Shown one piece after another: positions 34,911-46,900 of a stretch of 64,000 bases of DNA. Each line of letters begins with the position of its first letter. The first letter of the stretch is position 1. The DNA is from a virus. A program made the translations under genes and the position numbers. Below the pieces are notes generated by a model, which was given only the letters and a program-made list of their open reading frames with translations, had not been told where the DNA came from and did no database searches. The stretch lies in IMG/VR virus record IMGVR_UViG_3300043464_002317, positions 17,323 through 81,322 of that record, one strand, 5' to 3'.

Positions 34911-37339
34911 TGGCTACATTTAACTCACAACCATACCAGTATGGAGAATATATTTCTCAATACCCTGTAGAATTAATTGGTAAATCTCTTTTGTACAAAC
35001 AAGAGAAATACGATGTTAATAGACAAAAACTTCAGGATTTTTACAATAGAATGAATATGACTGACTTCTATAAAAAAGAAGACAGAGAATATTTTCAACA
35101 AAGATTAAGTGTATTATCAGAAGAAGTAAATAAAGCAGGAGCAGGTGATTTATCTATTGCAGCAAATTTAGATGGGGTAACTGGACATCTTTCTCAAGCG
35201 ACAGATGAAAGAGTTATAAACGGTTATTTAGGTACACAACAGATTCGTCAATACCAACAAGAGTTTGAAAAACTAAGAGAAAAAGACCCTAAAAACTACA
35301 ACGATTTAAATTATCAATACGGCTTAGTAAATGCACAAAAATGGGCTCAAGATGGAAAATCTGGTACAAGATTAGATTCTTACAAAGATTCAAGAATCGG
35401 AGCTGGAATAGGTAGAGTTACTCCATACAGAGATACAATGAAAGAATTACAGGAGGCAGCTGAAAAAATATCTCCAGATATAAAAGTAGTTCAAACAGAA
35501 CAAGGACTTCAATTTATAGATATTTACAATAAAACTGTAAGTGATTCGAGACTAAGAAATCTTGTAGAAATGAAAATGCAAGATTCTGGATTTTCAGAGC
35601 AAATGAATGTAAATGCTTGGGGTCAATACCGAGGCATGGATGACGGTACTTTTAAAAGTTATGCCAAGATAAATCTTGAAACGCAAAAAACACAATTACA
35701 AGACCAACTAAGTACATTGCAAACAGAAGCTACTAAATTAACAGGAGCTGAAAAACAGAAAAAAGATGCTGAAATAAATATGGTTTCAGCAAATATGAAT
35801 GCTATACAGAATAGAATGGTTAACTTAGATGTCGATTTAGATAAAGAACGAGCTCTTTTGGAAAGAAATATGCATGCTCAAGAATTAACTAACAATTTTG
35901 TAGATACCTACGGCTATTCTCAAGTAACAGATATTAAGTATCATACTAATGAGGCTAAAAAGTTGCTTTTTGACCACAATCTTCAAACGGAAAGAATGAA
36001 GCTTAAAAATCAATATGATAAGGCAGCAGCAAAACAAAAAGAATCTGATGATTTATTAAAATTAGCTTATGCAAATGCAACAAAAGACCCAGAATTAGCA
36101 CAATTATATAATCAAAGATTTAAAGGACTAACAGGTACTGAAGGACAACCTTCTCCTTTTGATAGAGATATAGCTGCTACAGTTAAAAAAGAAACAGCAA
36201 CAGCACAGATAGAACAATCAGTAAATAAAGCTCAACTGTTTAATCAAAACATAGACAATATAAGAGCAGCTAAAGAAGCTACAGGTATAGGCACTATTGA
36301 CAGAGCAAATGAAATAATAAACGAATATACAGCTACTAAAAAATCAGGAAAAACAATACCTCAAGAATTAGCTAATAATTATAAATTAGCTTTAAATTTT
36401 CAAACTAATAATGATGCTGAATTAATATCATTAGAAAGAAAAAAACAAGCAGAAGACGCATATGTAAATAAATGGATAAACGGTAAATTTGGTAAGGTTA
36501 ATTTGAATTTTTCAAATAAAATAGAAAAAGAAAATGGAAAATTTATACTAACCACTAAGACAACTGAAGGATATGATGCAGCGACTGGAGTAGGTGAATT
36601 AAAAGAAACAAAAAGAGAATTAAGTAGAGGAGAATTTGCAAAATTAATAAGAGACGAAGTAAACAAACCTAACTCTACATTCAGAGAGGATTTTAATGGC
36701 TTTTTATCCGCACCTGCAAACAGAAATATATTACCTGCCCAAACATTTCAAACAAAAGTAGTCATCGGAGATGATATTAGTAGTGGGGATAAAGCTATCT
36801 TAAATGAAGCAGAAGCTTTAGGTTTTAAACCCTCAAAAGAAGACGATGGCAAATTAAAAGGAACAGTAGATGTACAAATAAATGCTCAAGGTATAACTTT
36901 TATTCCATCAGACGACCCTAAAAATAGTAAAACTATTTCAGCTGAAAAAATAAATTCTCAATATCCGCAGTTAAGTGCAGTATACGGAGCAAATTTACAA
37001 AATCAACAACCAGAAGCATCAAAAATAGTTGTACAAGATTATTTTAATAGAGCTAAAAAAAGTGGAATTGGACATACTTATCAAATTCCTGATGCCTACA
37101 CATTAAATGATGGTTCATCTATAGAAGGAGCATTTAGAATTGAAACTGGGGCTTCAGAGCAAGAAAACAAAATTTATTTTGATATTAATAGAACATATAA
37201 AGATAATACCCAAAAAGATATAATTATACCACCATTAACACAAGGAAATTTATCTGAAGTAGATTTCTTTAATCAAGCCAATTTATATTTTTTACAAAAT
37301 ATCAGTAAATACCCATTAAAAAATCCAATCAATCTTTAA
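34910..37339 (+). CDS. Virion cargo-type protein, mainly coiled coil
   Basis: 809 residues, ATG overlapping the previous stop (TAATGG). The N-terminus (FNSQPYQYGEYISQYPVELI) is followed by long helices rich in Lys, Glu and Gln to about residue 560 (for example KTQLQDQLSTLQTEATKL; KQKKDAEINMVSANMNAIQN), then a beta-containing C-terminal 250 residues. There is no membrane segment and no catalytic motif. Length, position and composition match the helical cargo proteins stored in crAss-like virions and ejected ahead of DNA. That role is inferred. Confidence 0.55.
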   Translation: MATFNSQPYQYGEYISQYPVELIGKSLLYKQEKYDVNRQKLQDFYNRMNMTDFYKKEDREYFQQRLSVLSEEVNKAGAGDLSIAANLDGVTGHLSQATDERVINGYLGTQQIRQYQQEFEKLREKDPKNYNDLNYQYGLVNAQKWAQDGKSGTRLDSYKDSRIGAGIGRVTPYRDTMKELQEAAEKISPDIKVVQTEQGLQFIDIYNKTVSDSRLRNLVEMKMQDSGFSEQMNVNAWGQYRGMDDGTFKSYAKINLETQKTQLQDQLSTLQTEATKLTGAEKQKKDAEINMVSANMNAIQNRMVNLDVDLDKERALLERNMHAQELTNNFVDTYGYSQVTDIKYHTNEAKKLLFDHNLQTERMKLKNQYDKAAAKQKESDDLLKLAYANATKDPELAQLYNQRFKGLTGTEGQPSPFDRDIAATVKKETATAQIEQSVNKAQLFNQNIDNIRAAKEATGIGTIDRANEIINEYTATKKSGKTIPQELANNYKLALNFQTNNDAELISLERKKQAEDAYVNKWINGKFGKVNLNFSNKIEKENGKFILTTKTTEGYDAATGVGELKETKRELSRGEFAKLIRDEVNKPNSTFREDFNGFLSAPANRNILPAQTFQTKVVIGDDISSGDKAILNEAEALGFKPSKEDDGKLKGTVDVQINAQGITFIPSDDPKNSKTISAEKINSQYPQLSAVYGANLQNQQPEASKIVVQDYFNRAKKSGIGHTYQIPDAYTLNDGSSIEGAFRIETGASEQENKIYFDINRTYKDNTQKDIIIPPLTQGNLSEVDFFNQANLYFLQNISKYPLKNPINL

Positions 37340-40300
37340 TGAATACACCAGAATATTACGCTAAATTTGCAGCACCAAGCTCATTTGAAGGTAGTTATGT
37401 AGCCCCTCAGAAATCTTTTGATTTTGATGCTGTATATAACTATGCAGGTAAAAATTTAGGTTATATAACAAGGTATCCTGAATTAAGTCCTTATGGGGAT
37501 TCAGAACAAATTCAAGCTGAAAAACAATCTGGATGGGATAAAGCATTAAATTCTGGTTTACAATTAGGAGCTTTAGCAACTAATACGTTTGCAAATCATT
37601 TTTACAGTTATGGAAGACAAGCATCAGCCTTAACAAATCAAGATTGGAGTAAGCTATGGCAAGATGATTTTGGGCAAGAAAGTGCTCAAATGATACAAGG
37701 TGTCAGTGATTTATACCCTATATACGAAACAGAAGAACAACAAAGATTAAGAGATGAAGAAGGAGGTTTATCAACTTCATTAAAACAATTTGTTCCGTTT
37801 ACTGGTCGTGCTGGAAATGCTTGGGCAAATTTAGCAGGGCAATTAGGTTTTATGGCTGGTACAGCAGGAGCAGTAGCCTTAGAATCCGCAGGATTAGCTG
37901 CACTAACAGCTGCAACAGAAGGAGTAGCAGCTCCCCTAGCTTTGACTAAAACTGTTTCAAATGCAAAGCTATTAAAATCAATGTACACCTTATATAAAAA
38001 TGCACGTACAGGACTAACAGGTGTAAAAAATGCAGCACAATCAGCAGGATTAATAGGTAATATTGTAAAAAGCCCAGTATTTACAACATATCGAATGTTA
38101 ACAGCAGCTCAAGGTGAAGCGGCTATTGAGGCTAATATAAATGCATTAGAATACAAAAATAAACAGCTTGAAAAATATGGAGTAAATGTTACTCCAGAAC
38201 AAATGCAAGAAATAGATACAAGAGCAACAGAATTAGGTAATACAGTATTTAATTGGAATGCACCTGTTTTAATGCTTGGAAATGCAATGACTATTGGAAG
38301 TCTTTTCAGAGTTGGAAATTTAGGTAAATCAGCTACAAGTCAGCTAATCAAAGAAGAAGCAACAGGAGTAATAAAAAAGAAATTTGGAGAATTAACAACT
38401 AAAGAAGCTTTAAACCCTTTTATTAAAAAAACATGGGAATTTTCTAAAAAAGGAGGTAAATTTGTAGTTAATGAAAATTTATATGAAGGTGTAGAAGAAG
38501 TTCTCCAAGGTATTGGAGGTAGAGCTGCTCAACATATGTACGAGACATATGATTCTGAAGGGGGTAAAGGTTTGGATGCATTTTTAACTGCGTTAGGAGA
38601 AGAAACTTCAAATACATTTAGTACAAGAGAAGGTTGGGATGAATTTGTATCTGGAGCTCTTACTGGTTATGGCATAAAAGGTATTACTTCTGTATACAAT
38701 AGAGCAACAGGAGCAACAGCTAAAGAACAAGCAATACGAGACTTTACTCAAAAAGGGGTTGAACAAGATATTCAATCAGTAAATAATTATATGAAGTCTG
38801 TTTTAACTAATACAGACCCAAACACTAATTATGTAAAAAATCAAGTTGCTTCTATAGAACAACAAGAAACAGCAATAGCTGATGGTAATGTTAAAGTTGC
38901 AAAAGATGCGCAAGGTCAAACTAAAATAGGTTTATTTTCAAAGTTGCAAAAATACGGTACATCTGTATCAGACGATATTTTTGATTTGTGGGGAGAAACC
39001 ATGAAAGAAATGCAAAAAACCAACGAAACAGATTTCCGTCAAATGATGGGAGACAGAAACGTTGAAGAAGTTGTATCTAAATTAAAACAAGAAAATAAAC
39101 AATTTAACGATGTTTATAATACCATAGATAAAAACGCAAAAAATCCGTATAACCAAAAAACAGACTCTAAAAATTATCAGCTTTATGAGCAAGCAAAACT
39201 TTTTGCTGCTGGAATGGAATACAATGCAAGAGACAGTAAAGAACGAGGTCAGGCAATTGTAAAAGATTTAACAACTAATTTTGGTATAGATGAAACTTTA
39301 ATTGCTTCCATGTTTGATGGAACAACTTTAAGGGATAATCTTACAACAGCTAAAAAACTTTTTAAATTACAAGAAGAAGCATTAAAAAATGCTGCAACCC
39401 CAGAAGAAAGGGAAGCTTTAGAACAAGAGCTTCTTAAATCAAAAGAAAAAGTAGAACTTCTTCAAGCAATAGAGACTGGAGCTTTTGATGAAAAAGGTAA
39501 TCCTGTTTACGGAGAGAAAAATCCAGAAGAAACAGCAGCTATGTTTATTAAAGCTTATTACAGAGATAAGTCAGCTTTAGTACCAGACGAACTTAAAAAG
39601 AATATAGAAGATTTAATAACTTTAGAAACAGAATCTGAAGGCTATTTAGCAGCTTATAACTTTCTTTCAAACAAAGATTATCTTGAAAAATTTGCCGAAT
39701 CTTATTTAAATGAAGCAAATAAAAAAATAGCTCAATCTGAAAAAAACATAAGCAGAAATCAAAAAGCGGCTTCAAAACCTATTATAACCCCAGAGGAAAA
39801 ATACGATGATAATCAAGTTGATGAAGCTTTAACAGGAACTACAGCAAAGGCAAGCATAACAGATTTTTTAGAAGAGGTTCGTTCAAAAAAACAATCAGAC
39901 GGAACATACCTACATAATGGTAAAAAATATAACACTGCAAAAGAATTAGCAGAAGACTTAAAAAAAGAAACTGAAGGTTTTGAAGATTTACTTGACCAAA
40001 CAAATGATAAAGGTGAATCAATAGATTCTATCTTAGAAAAAGCTCTTAATAATTTAGAAGAAGAGTTAACAGAACCAGGAGATGCGGTAAGAAAAACAGA
40101 AGGGCAACCAAAGCAAGTTATCCAACCAAAAACTAAAACACAATCAGAAGCCGAAATTAAAAAAGGTTTTTGGCAAAAATCTTCTCCATATAACACAAAA
40201 GTACATAGCTTTGATTTAGTTATCTCGTTTCTATTTCCTAAAGATTTAAGTTATCTTTTTGATAGTCTTGTTAAGGCAAATCAAAACGATGTACTTAACG

Positions 40301-43300
40301 TCATACAAAATGGATTATCAAGAATTGGTCGTGGGGCGAGAGTAACTATGATAAATCTTGCAGATGAGACAGTTATTGATGTTTCAAGGATAAACAATCC
40401 AGAACAAATTGAAGTTATATCAGATGGAATTCGTTTTTATATAATTACTCCAGCAGATGTAGCTCCAAACGTAGTTATTAAAGAGCAACTAGGCTTAGAA
40501 GTTGGAGATGCAGAAAGAAAGTTTACAACAATACGAAATGATAAGGGAACTGTAATCTCATCACCATTCAGAGCTGCAAATCAAATTACTCCAGCTTCAG
40601 ACGATGTTATTCACTCATTGAAAATAGATGATGAAGTAGAAATTTTTGTTGCAGATAATCAATATAATAGGGATTTACAAGATAAGAGAAATAACAACGA
40701 AATAACAGAACAAGAATATACAGATAAGTTGGTTCTTTCTGTTGTAAAGAATGGTGAAATTATCGGAGTTCTAAGAGCAGCAGACTTTCTATTTGAACAA
40801 GAAGAAAATCAAGCTCAAATGGACGAATTCCGTTCGCAATTCGCAAATCGAGAATTAGGCGATAGAATTGGTTCTACACCAGTACAAGGTTTTGAAGTTG
40901 CTCGTGGCTATAATTATGTAAATGGTCAGATTCAATACACAACATTAAACGAATACAATCCTGTAAACTATAGCACATCTTTTTATTTTGTAAAAGAAGA
41001 TGGAACTATTATTGATGAACAAGGTAATGAAGTTCAAGAAGACTTTTTTGACCGAGGGAGTTTTGCGCAAGGCGGTGTCTATATGCGTGTTGATGGAGTA
41101 AATAATAAAAAGAATCATACAGTTCAAGTTCTACGTAGTGATAACGATAACTCTGTATTTACTGAAGAAGAATTTACAAGCGGTAAATTTAAAGAAATAG
41201 GGCAAACAAGCCTATCGGATGAACCTATTATTTCTAAGCGTATATCTATTTCTTTGAGACAAGTAAAAGATACTGATACTACACACAGTGAAGGTATAAA
41301 AGAACAAGTTCAGAATATTACTGATAATAAAGTTTTATCTCAAGAAGAGGAAAAAGAAGTAGCTAAATTGGAAAAAGATTTAGCTAAAAAACAAGAATCT
41401 TTAGATAAAGTAAATAGGCAAATTGACGAGAATAAAGAAAGAGTAAAAAAATACAACGAAAGCGGAGTATTGGGTCAAGCGGAGTATAAAAAACTTACTA
41501 AAAAAGATATTGATTTAAATATATCTAAACAATCTCTTGAAAAAGATATTCAAGATATAAATCAAAAAATAAAATTAATTAAAGGTGACAGAGCAGTAAT
41601 TGAAGATGTTAACGGAGCTCAAACTGTAGTAGATTCTGTTGTAGAATCAGAAAATGAAACTGTTTTAATATCAGTTAACGGAGAAACTGTAGAAGTTAAA
41701 CTTTCTGAAATCAGTTCAGTAGAACCTGTAGAAACAAGTAGTGATGGTGTAGGGGGGGAAGATGTAGATGTAAAAGATGATATAGAAAGAAGAAGACAAG
41801 AAAAATTAAGTCAAATTAAACCTGATGGTAAAACTTCTAAAGATAGAAGAAAAGTTTTAATGTTAAACGAAGATTCTGATAAAACATTTGATGAATCTTT
41901 ACAAGAAGCAGGGTATGTAAATGTACAAGGGGTTTGGGTTGAACCAGATATAAACATAGAATTACTAAAAAGTTTACCTCAAATTTTTTGGGAATACTTA
42001 TTTGATAAACAAGTTATTTTAGTAAATGACACTACTAAAGAAAGAGGTGGGCAAAGTGCAGACAGAACATTTAAAAACGAATCAAGACCTGTTATTTCTT
42101 TAGGTAAAAATTCTTCTACGAAAGGAACTTTACAGTTAATTGCACATGAACTTGGTCATTTTGAGTTTAGAAAATTATCTGAACAAGAAAAAAACTCTTT
42201 AAAAAACTATGGTACAGCATCTACTTGGTATGTAAAAGGTTTAGAAGAAGGAACTTACAAATCAGCAGCAGAAAATTATGAAGAAAATTTTGTTGAAAAT
42301 TATGCAGCAGATTTATTACAAAAAATGGGAATTTCTAAAGGTGTAGATAGAGCTGAAATAAAAATTAATTCCATTTATAAAACTATTTTTGATAAAATCA
42401 ATGCCAAATATGATGCAGAACTAGATGCTTTACAACAACCTAACGAAGAAACAATAGTTTCAGAACAACAACTACCAGCAGAACAAGTACAAACAGCACC
42501 TACAGAACAAGATGCTAACAAATGGATAGCTCAAAATGCTAAAACAGGTGATAAATTAATATTAACAGATGGAACTGAAATAGAAATAGTTTCTAATGAA
42601 GATGGTGTAATAACTATTAAAAGAACTAAAAATGATACTACTGTACAACAAGTATTTCGAGTTTTACCTGATGGTACTGTTGTTTCAGATGAACCATTAT
42701 CTTTAGAAAAAGCTGAAGAACCATTAGCTCTACCAAGAAAACCACAAGATACTACAGTTATAGACTCTTTCAGAGAAAGATTAAGAAAACATGGGATAGA
42801 ATCAGAAGTTGTTTTATCAGCTTTATCTCAAGTATATCAAAAATCTATAAATGAAGGCAATCCTATAACAAATCTTGACGATTTGATTGAAGCTTCTGGA
42901 TTGACAGCAACTCAAAAAGAACAGTTACAAATGGTTCTTACTCCAGTATATAGAATGGGTGTATGGCAATTCTTAACTAATTCTGATACTATTTTTGATA
43001 TTGCTCAACAAGAAAGATGGGCAGCATTTCAAACAACCATCAAAAGTATTCTTGAAGAATCTAGCACTGTAGAAAGTTCCCTACCTACTGACAACTTAAA
43101 AAATGAATTTAAATTAAACGTAATAGATGCCCTTTCAGATGTATTTAATAATTTCAAAATCGGTATCAAAAACATTGAAATAGCTAATACATTTACTTTA
43201 CCTGATTGGAATAAAATAACATCAGCTTTAAGTGCAGCAGTTAACACTATAAATCCAAGAGAAGCTATTGTTAAGTTACAACAAGACTTAGCTGAGTTAG

Positions 43301-43962
43301 GATTACAAGTATACGCAAAAGGACTAATTCAAGTAGCTAGAGTTTCAAGAGCTTCATTAGGTAGAAATCCGCAAGTAGCTACAGACTATAACAATGTATA
43401 CACAGATTTATCCATGGCAAATGTAGATGGTAAAATATTTGTTCGTAACGAAAAAGACGGTCTTTTTGTAGAAGTTAAAGCAACTAAGAAAAAATTTTCA
43501 GAAAATGTTATAAATATTCAAAAAGATTTATTATCTTTGTTGGGAGTAAAATTCCCATTAGAATATTTAAACGCATATCAACGTATAAACGGAGATTTTG
43601 CAGCATTAAAAGAAAGAGCCATATATGAACAACAAAGAGCCGATGCTTTACCTAATTTCTCTTTCTCAGAGATTAAACCAGAAAGTATATCATTTGTCAC
43701 TGAGGATTTATTCGTATCTAAATATTCTGCTAGTACATTAAGTCTTGATGGTAAAAAATATTATAATCTACTGACACTTGAAAATGGAGAAACTGTTTAT
43801 GCACCTATAAATAAACGTTTAAACTCAGCAGAAGTAAGAAACTTACTAAAGAGAAACGGGCTTAATGTAGGTAAAATTGTAAGAAAAGACCAATCATTCG
43901 CAGAAAGATTATCTAAAATAGCAAAAATTAAAAAACAATTAGAAAAAATAACTTGTAACTAA
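37339..43962 (+). CDS. Giant ejection-type protein with membrane-active N-terminus and zinc protease motif
   Basis: 2,207 residues. The N-terminal 500 include Ala/Gly-rich hydrophobic helices (residues about 160-205: FMAGTAGAVALESAGLAALT) and the layout of the large crAss minor virion proteins. Long charged helices follow. A zincin motif HELGH lies at residues 1603-1607 (AHELGHFEF), with a downstream acidic helix (EENFVENYAADLL) that could give the third ligand. Just before it is a GVGGEDV / DIERRRQEKL linker common to polyvalent phage proteins. No RNA polymerase DxDGD motif was seen. Probable role: ejected with DNA, inserting into membrane and processing host or virion proteins. Confidence 0.6.
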   Translation: MNTPEYYAKFAAPSSFEGSYVAPQKSFDFDAVYNYAGKNLGYITRYPELSPYGDSEQIQAEKQSGWDKALNSGLQLGALATNTFANHFYSYGRQASALTNQDWSKLWQDDFGQESAQMIQGVSDLYPIYETEEQQRLRDEEGGLSTSLKQFVPFTGRAGNAWANLAGQLGFMAGTAGAVALESAGLAALTAATEGVAAPLALTKTVSNAKLLKSMYTLYKNARTGLTGVKNAAQSAGLIGNIVKSPVFTTYRMLTAAQGEAAIEANINALEYKNKQLEKYGVNVTPEQMQEIDTRATELGNTVFNWNAPVLMLGNAMTIGSLFRVGNLGKSATSQLIKEEATGVIKKKFGELTTKEALNPFIKKTWEFSKKGGKFVVNENLYEGVEEVLQGIGGRAAQHMYETYDSEGGKGLDAFLTALGEETSNTFSTREGWDEFVSGALTGYGIKGITSVYNRATGATAKEQAIRDFTQKGVEQDIQSVNNYMKSVLTNTDPNTNYVKNQVASIEQQETAIADGNVKVAKDAQGQTKIGLFSKLQKYGTSVSDDIFDLWGETMKEMQKTNETDFRQMMGDRNVEEVVSKLKQENKQFNDVYNTIDKNAKNPYNQKTDSKNYQLYEQAKLFAAGMEYNARDSKERGQAIVKDLTTNFGIDETLIASMFDGTTLRDNLTTAKKLFKLQEEALKNAATPEEREALEQELLKSKEKVELLQAIETGAFDEKGNPVYGEKNPEETAAMFIKAYYRDKSALVPDELKKNIEDLITLETESEGYLAAYNFLSNKDYLEKFAESYLNEANKKIAQSEKNISRNQKAASKPIITPEEKYDDNQVDEALTGTTAKASITDFLEEVRSKKQSDGTYLHNGKKYNTAKELAEDLKKETEGFEDLLDQTNDKGESIDSILEKALNNLEEELTEPGDAVRKTEGQPKQVIQPKTKTQSEAEIKKGFWQKSSPYNTKVHSFDLVISFLFPKDLSYLFDSLVKANQNDVLNVIQNGLSRIGRGARVTMINLADETVIDVSRINNPEQIEVISDGIRFYIITPADVAPNVVIKEQLGLEVGDAERKFTTIRNDKGTVISSPFRAANQITPASDDVIHSLKIDDEVEIFVADNQYNRDLQDKRNNNEITEQEYTDKLVLSVVKNGEIIGVLRAADFLFEQEENQAQMDEFRSQFANRELGDRIGSTPVQGFEVARGYNYVNGQIQYTTLNEYNPVNYSTSFYFVKEDGTIIDEQGNEVQEDFFDRGSFAQGGVYMRVDGVNNKKNHTVQVLRSDNDNSVFTEEEFTSGKFKEIGQTSLSDEPIISKRISISLRQVKDTDTTHSEGIKEQVQNITDNKVLSQEEEKEVAKLEKDLAKKQESLDKVNRQIDENKERVKKYNESGVLGQAEYKKLTKKDIDLNISKQSLEKDIQDINQKIKLIKGDRAVIEDVNGAQTVVDSVVESENETVLISVNGETVEVKLSEISSVEPVETSSDGVGGEDVDVKDDIERRRQEKLSQIKPDGKTSKDRRKVLMLNEDSDKTFDESLQEAGYVNVQGVWVEPDINIELLKSLPQIFWEYLFDKQVILVNDTTKERGGQSADRTFKNESRPVISLGKNSSTKGTLQLIAHELGHFEFRKLSEQEKNSLKNYGTASTWYVKGLEEGTYKSAAENYEENFVENYAADLLQKMGISKGVDRAEIKINSIYKTIFDKINAKYDAELDALQQPNEETIVSEQQLPAEQVQTAPTEQDANKWIAQNAKTGDKLILTDGTEIEIVSNEDGVITIKRTKNDTTVQQVFRVLPDGTVVSDEPLSLEKAEEPLALPRKPQDTTVIDSFRERLRKHGIESEVVLSALSQVYQKSINEGNPITNLDDLIEASGLTATQKEQLQMVLTPVYRMGVWQFLTNSDTIFDIAQQERWAAFQTTIKSILEESSTVESSLPTDNLKNEFKLNVIDALSDVFNNFKIGIKNIEIANTFTLPDWNKITSALSAAVNTINPREAIVKLQQDLAELGLQVYAKGLIQVARVSRASLGRNPQVATDYNNVYTDLSMANVDGKIFVRNEKDGLFVEVKATKKKFSENVINIQKDLLSLLGVKFPLEYLNAYQRINGDFAALKERAIYEQQRADALPNFSFSEIKPESISFVTEDLFVSKYSASTLSLDGKKYYNLLTLENGETVYAPINKRLNSAEVRNLLKRNGLNVGKIVRKDQSFAERLSKIAKIKKQLEKITCN

Positions 43963-46900
43963 TGGCTTGTATTTTAAAAGATAAAAACGGAAATGTAACT
44001 TCAGTAACAGCTGACAATGGAAAACCATCTCAACTATTTGATGCAATTAATAAAATACCAGTTTTTGAAAATAGAAACAAAGCAGCAGAATTTTATGCTT
44101 ATATTGTCTCTGAAAAGTATAATCAACAAAAAGATTTACTATTAGATAATAATGGAGAGCCAGTTTTATTTTTTAAAGATTTAACAACAACTACAGACCC
44201 TGCATCTGGTCAATTTAAATATGAAACAGACTTTTTAATTTCGTTTAATAAAGACAAAGATTCAAAAGGTATACAAATAGGTTTTTTAAAAGGAACTGAA
44301 ACTCAAACAGATTCGGCTAAAAACTTTGTACAAATAGAAAAATTTGAAAGAAATTTAAATCCAAGAACATACTCTGGTTTTATTGAAAACATGTTGAGCA
44401 GAGGTGTACAGCTGACGACTAAAACTGAGAGTGAGCCATCTCAAGCAGGTAGTGTTGGGAAATTGAATGTTGTTGACAAAACTAAGGATATATTAGACGA
44501 AGTTACTGATGAAAAAATAGGTGAAAAAAAGTATCAAGACTTTTCTATTGATTTTGAAGACGGGGCAAGAGCTTTTGGGACAATTGAAAATGGAGTTGCA
44601 AATATTTCAGGCATCAATGCACCTAAAAAAGAAGACAGCGTTATTGAGCCAAAAAGAGGAACAAAAACATACGAAAGAGTAATTGAAAAGTTAAAAGAAA
44701 ATGGAATAAAAACCATTAAGGTATCTTTACAATCACAAGACAGTCAAACAGCACTATCTAAGTTAGTTGAAAAAGGTATATTGTCAAACCCAAGAGATAT
44801 GCAAGGGGTGAGCGACAGTCAATTTGCTACCACTTTTGATATACAATCCCTCAAAGAAACACTCCAAGCAGGTAGTGTTGGTGTAGGGGGAGATGTGAAG
44901 CAACAAGAATTGGATGCACAGAGGGTTAACAAAGAAGCAGGTGTAGATATTTATGTAGCAAGACAAGATGTGGATGCGAATGGCAGTACATACACATTAT
45001 CGCAAATAAAGGAGAATGGGAATACCAATACATTTTTAATTGAAGATGCCAATGGTAATGAAGTTGGGAAAGCACAATTAAGTGTAGATGGTAATTATTT
45101 AGAGAATATAAGGATTGACGAAAATCACAGAAGAAAAGGACTTGCAAGTAAGGTATACGATTTTATAGAATTACGAAAAGGTATTGAATTAAAGCCTTCA
45201 CCAAATAAGCAATCAAAAGAAGCTAAAGCGTTGTGGGATAATCGTAATTTAAAAAAATCAGAACAACCCCTCAAAGAACAACAGACTCAAACTACTCCAG
45301 AAAAAACTTTATTTGACAGAGCTGTTGATTCATTAAAATCATTTGTAGCTTTTAAGGATACTAACGTAACAACTGACGACACTAATTTGAAAAAAGCTTT
45401 GAACGCTGTAGATTTAAAAACTCCAAAAGGAGAAATCTACGGTGCATCTTATGTCAATGCAGACGGGCAACAAGAAATTTATATCAATCCTGAAAAACTT
45501 TCAATCGAGTCATTAATCCATGAAAATTTTCATCCGTTTCAAGTAGCACTTAGAGAAGCAGCTAAAAGCGGAGACCCACAAGCAAAAGCATTTATAGACA
45601 GAATGCTTGAACTTGCAAAACAAGAAGTAAAAGATAATTTTGCACCTGCCGAAGCCGAGCAGATTTTGGCGCAGTTTGAAAATAGGTTGACAAAAACATC
45701 TATGCCAGAAACAACCCCTGTAAACTTCTTTGCAATAGGTCAAAGAGGTGCTATGGCTCTTGATAAAATAGAAGGAGGATTTAATAGATTAAAAAGACTA
45801 AAAGAAGCAAAAGAATTAGAAAGTTTAGGAAAATCTAACGCATACATAAAATTTTTGACAGGTTGGGAAAGACAAGATGGTAAATGGAAAACAGAAATTG
45901 ATGATTTTACTGATTTAAAAACAACCCCAGAACAAATTCTTAATCTCAGAGAAAATATAGGAGCAACAACAACCGTAAAAGAATTTTTTAATAATAATGC
46001 AGCAATTGTTTTACAAGCATTTCCTAAAATAGGAGATATAACTGTAAGATACGATGACAATGCTACAGGAGCTTATGCACATTATGACCCTATAAATAAA
46101 GAAATAGTCTTTTATAAAGATTATTTAGATAGACCAGTAAATGATATTAAAAGTTCATTTCTTCATGAAATACAACACGCTATCCAACAAATAGAAGGTT
46201 TTGATTTTGGAGCTGACGAAAATATGCAAAAGATTTTGTCAGATATGCATAAAATAACTACAAATGATGCATATTTTAGGTCAGCTAGTGAAGTTGAAGC
46301 AAGAAACATACAAAAACGTATGTTGATGTCAGCTAAAGATAGATTACTTACTGAATTAGATGCTACAGCAGATGTTTTACCAGAAGATAGGCTTTTTATA
46401 GCAGATGCTTTAGATGCAACAAATAAAGCTATAGTCAAGTTATCTGATGTTAACTTCGTAAGAAATATGGAAGTTAAACCAATAGCCAATGAAATAGATG
46501 TTGTAAACGGATTTTATTCTCCTATTGAAAAAATATTAACTGAAACAAAAATTGAAAAACAGAGTGGAGCGAAGTGGCTTTCAGTAGTAGGTAAAGGTGA
46601 CGAGGCTACATGGACAGGAGTTAAAAATTGGTTAGAAGAAAATTCACAAAAACAAATTTCAAAATCTGAAATTCAGCAATGGACGAAGGATAATCGTATT
46701 GAGGTTGTGGAGGTGGTTAAGGGTTCTAAGTATGTCCCAAATTATTCAATAGAAAATGAGCCGCCATCTAAATTTGGTGCTACAAGAAATGATTTACTGG
46801 GGGCATTAATGGCTTCCGAAAATATTGACAATCCAAGGTTTGAACAATATCTTGAAAATAGATATGGGAATGGAAAAGAATTACTTACTTGGTTAAAGGA

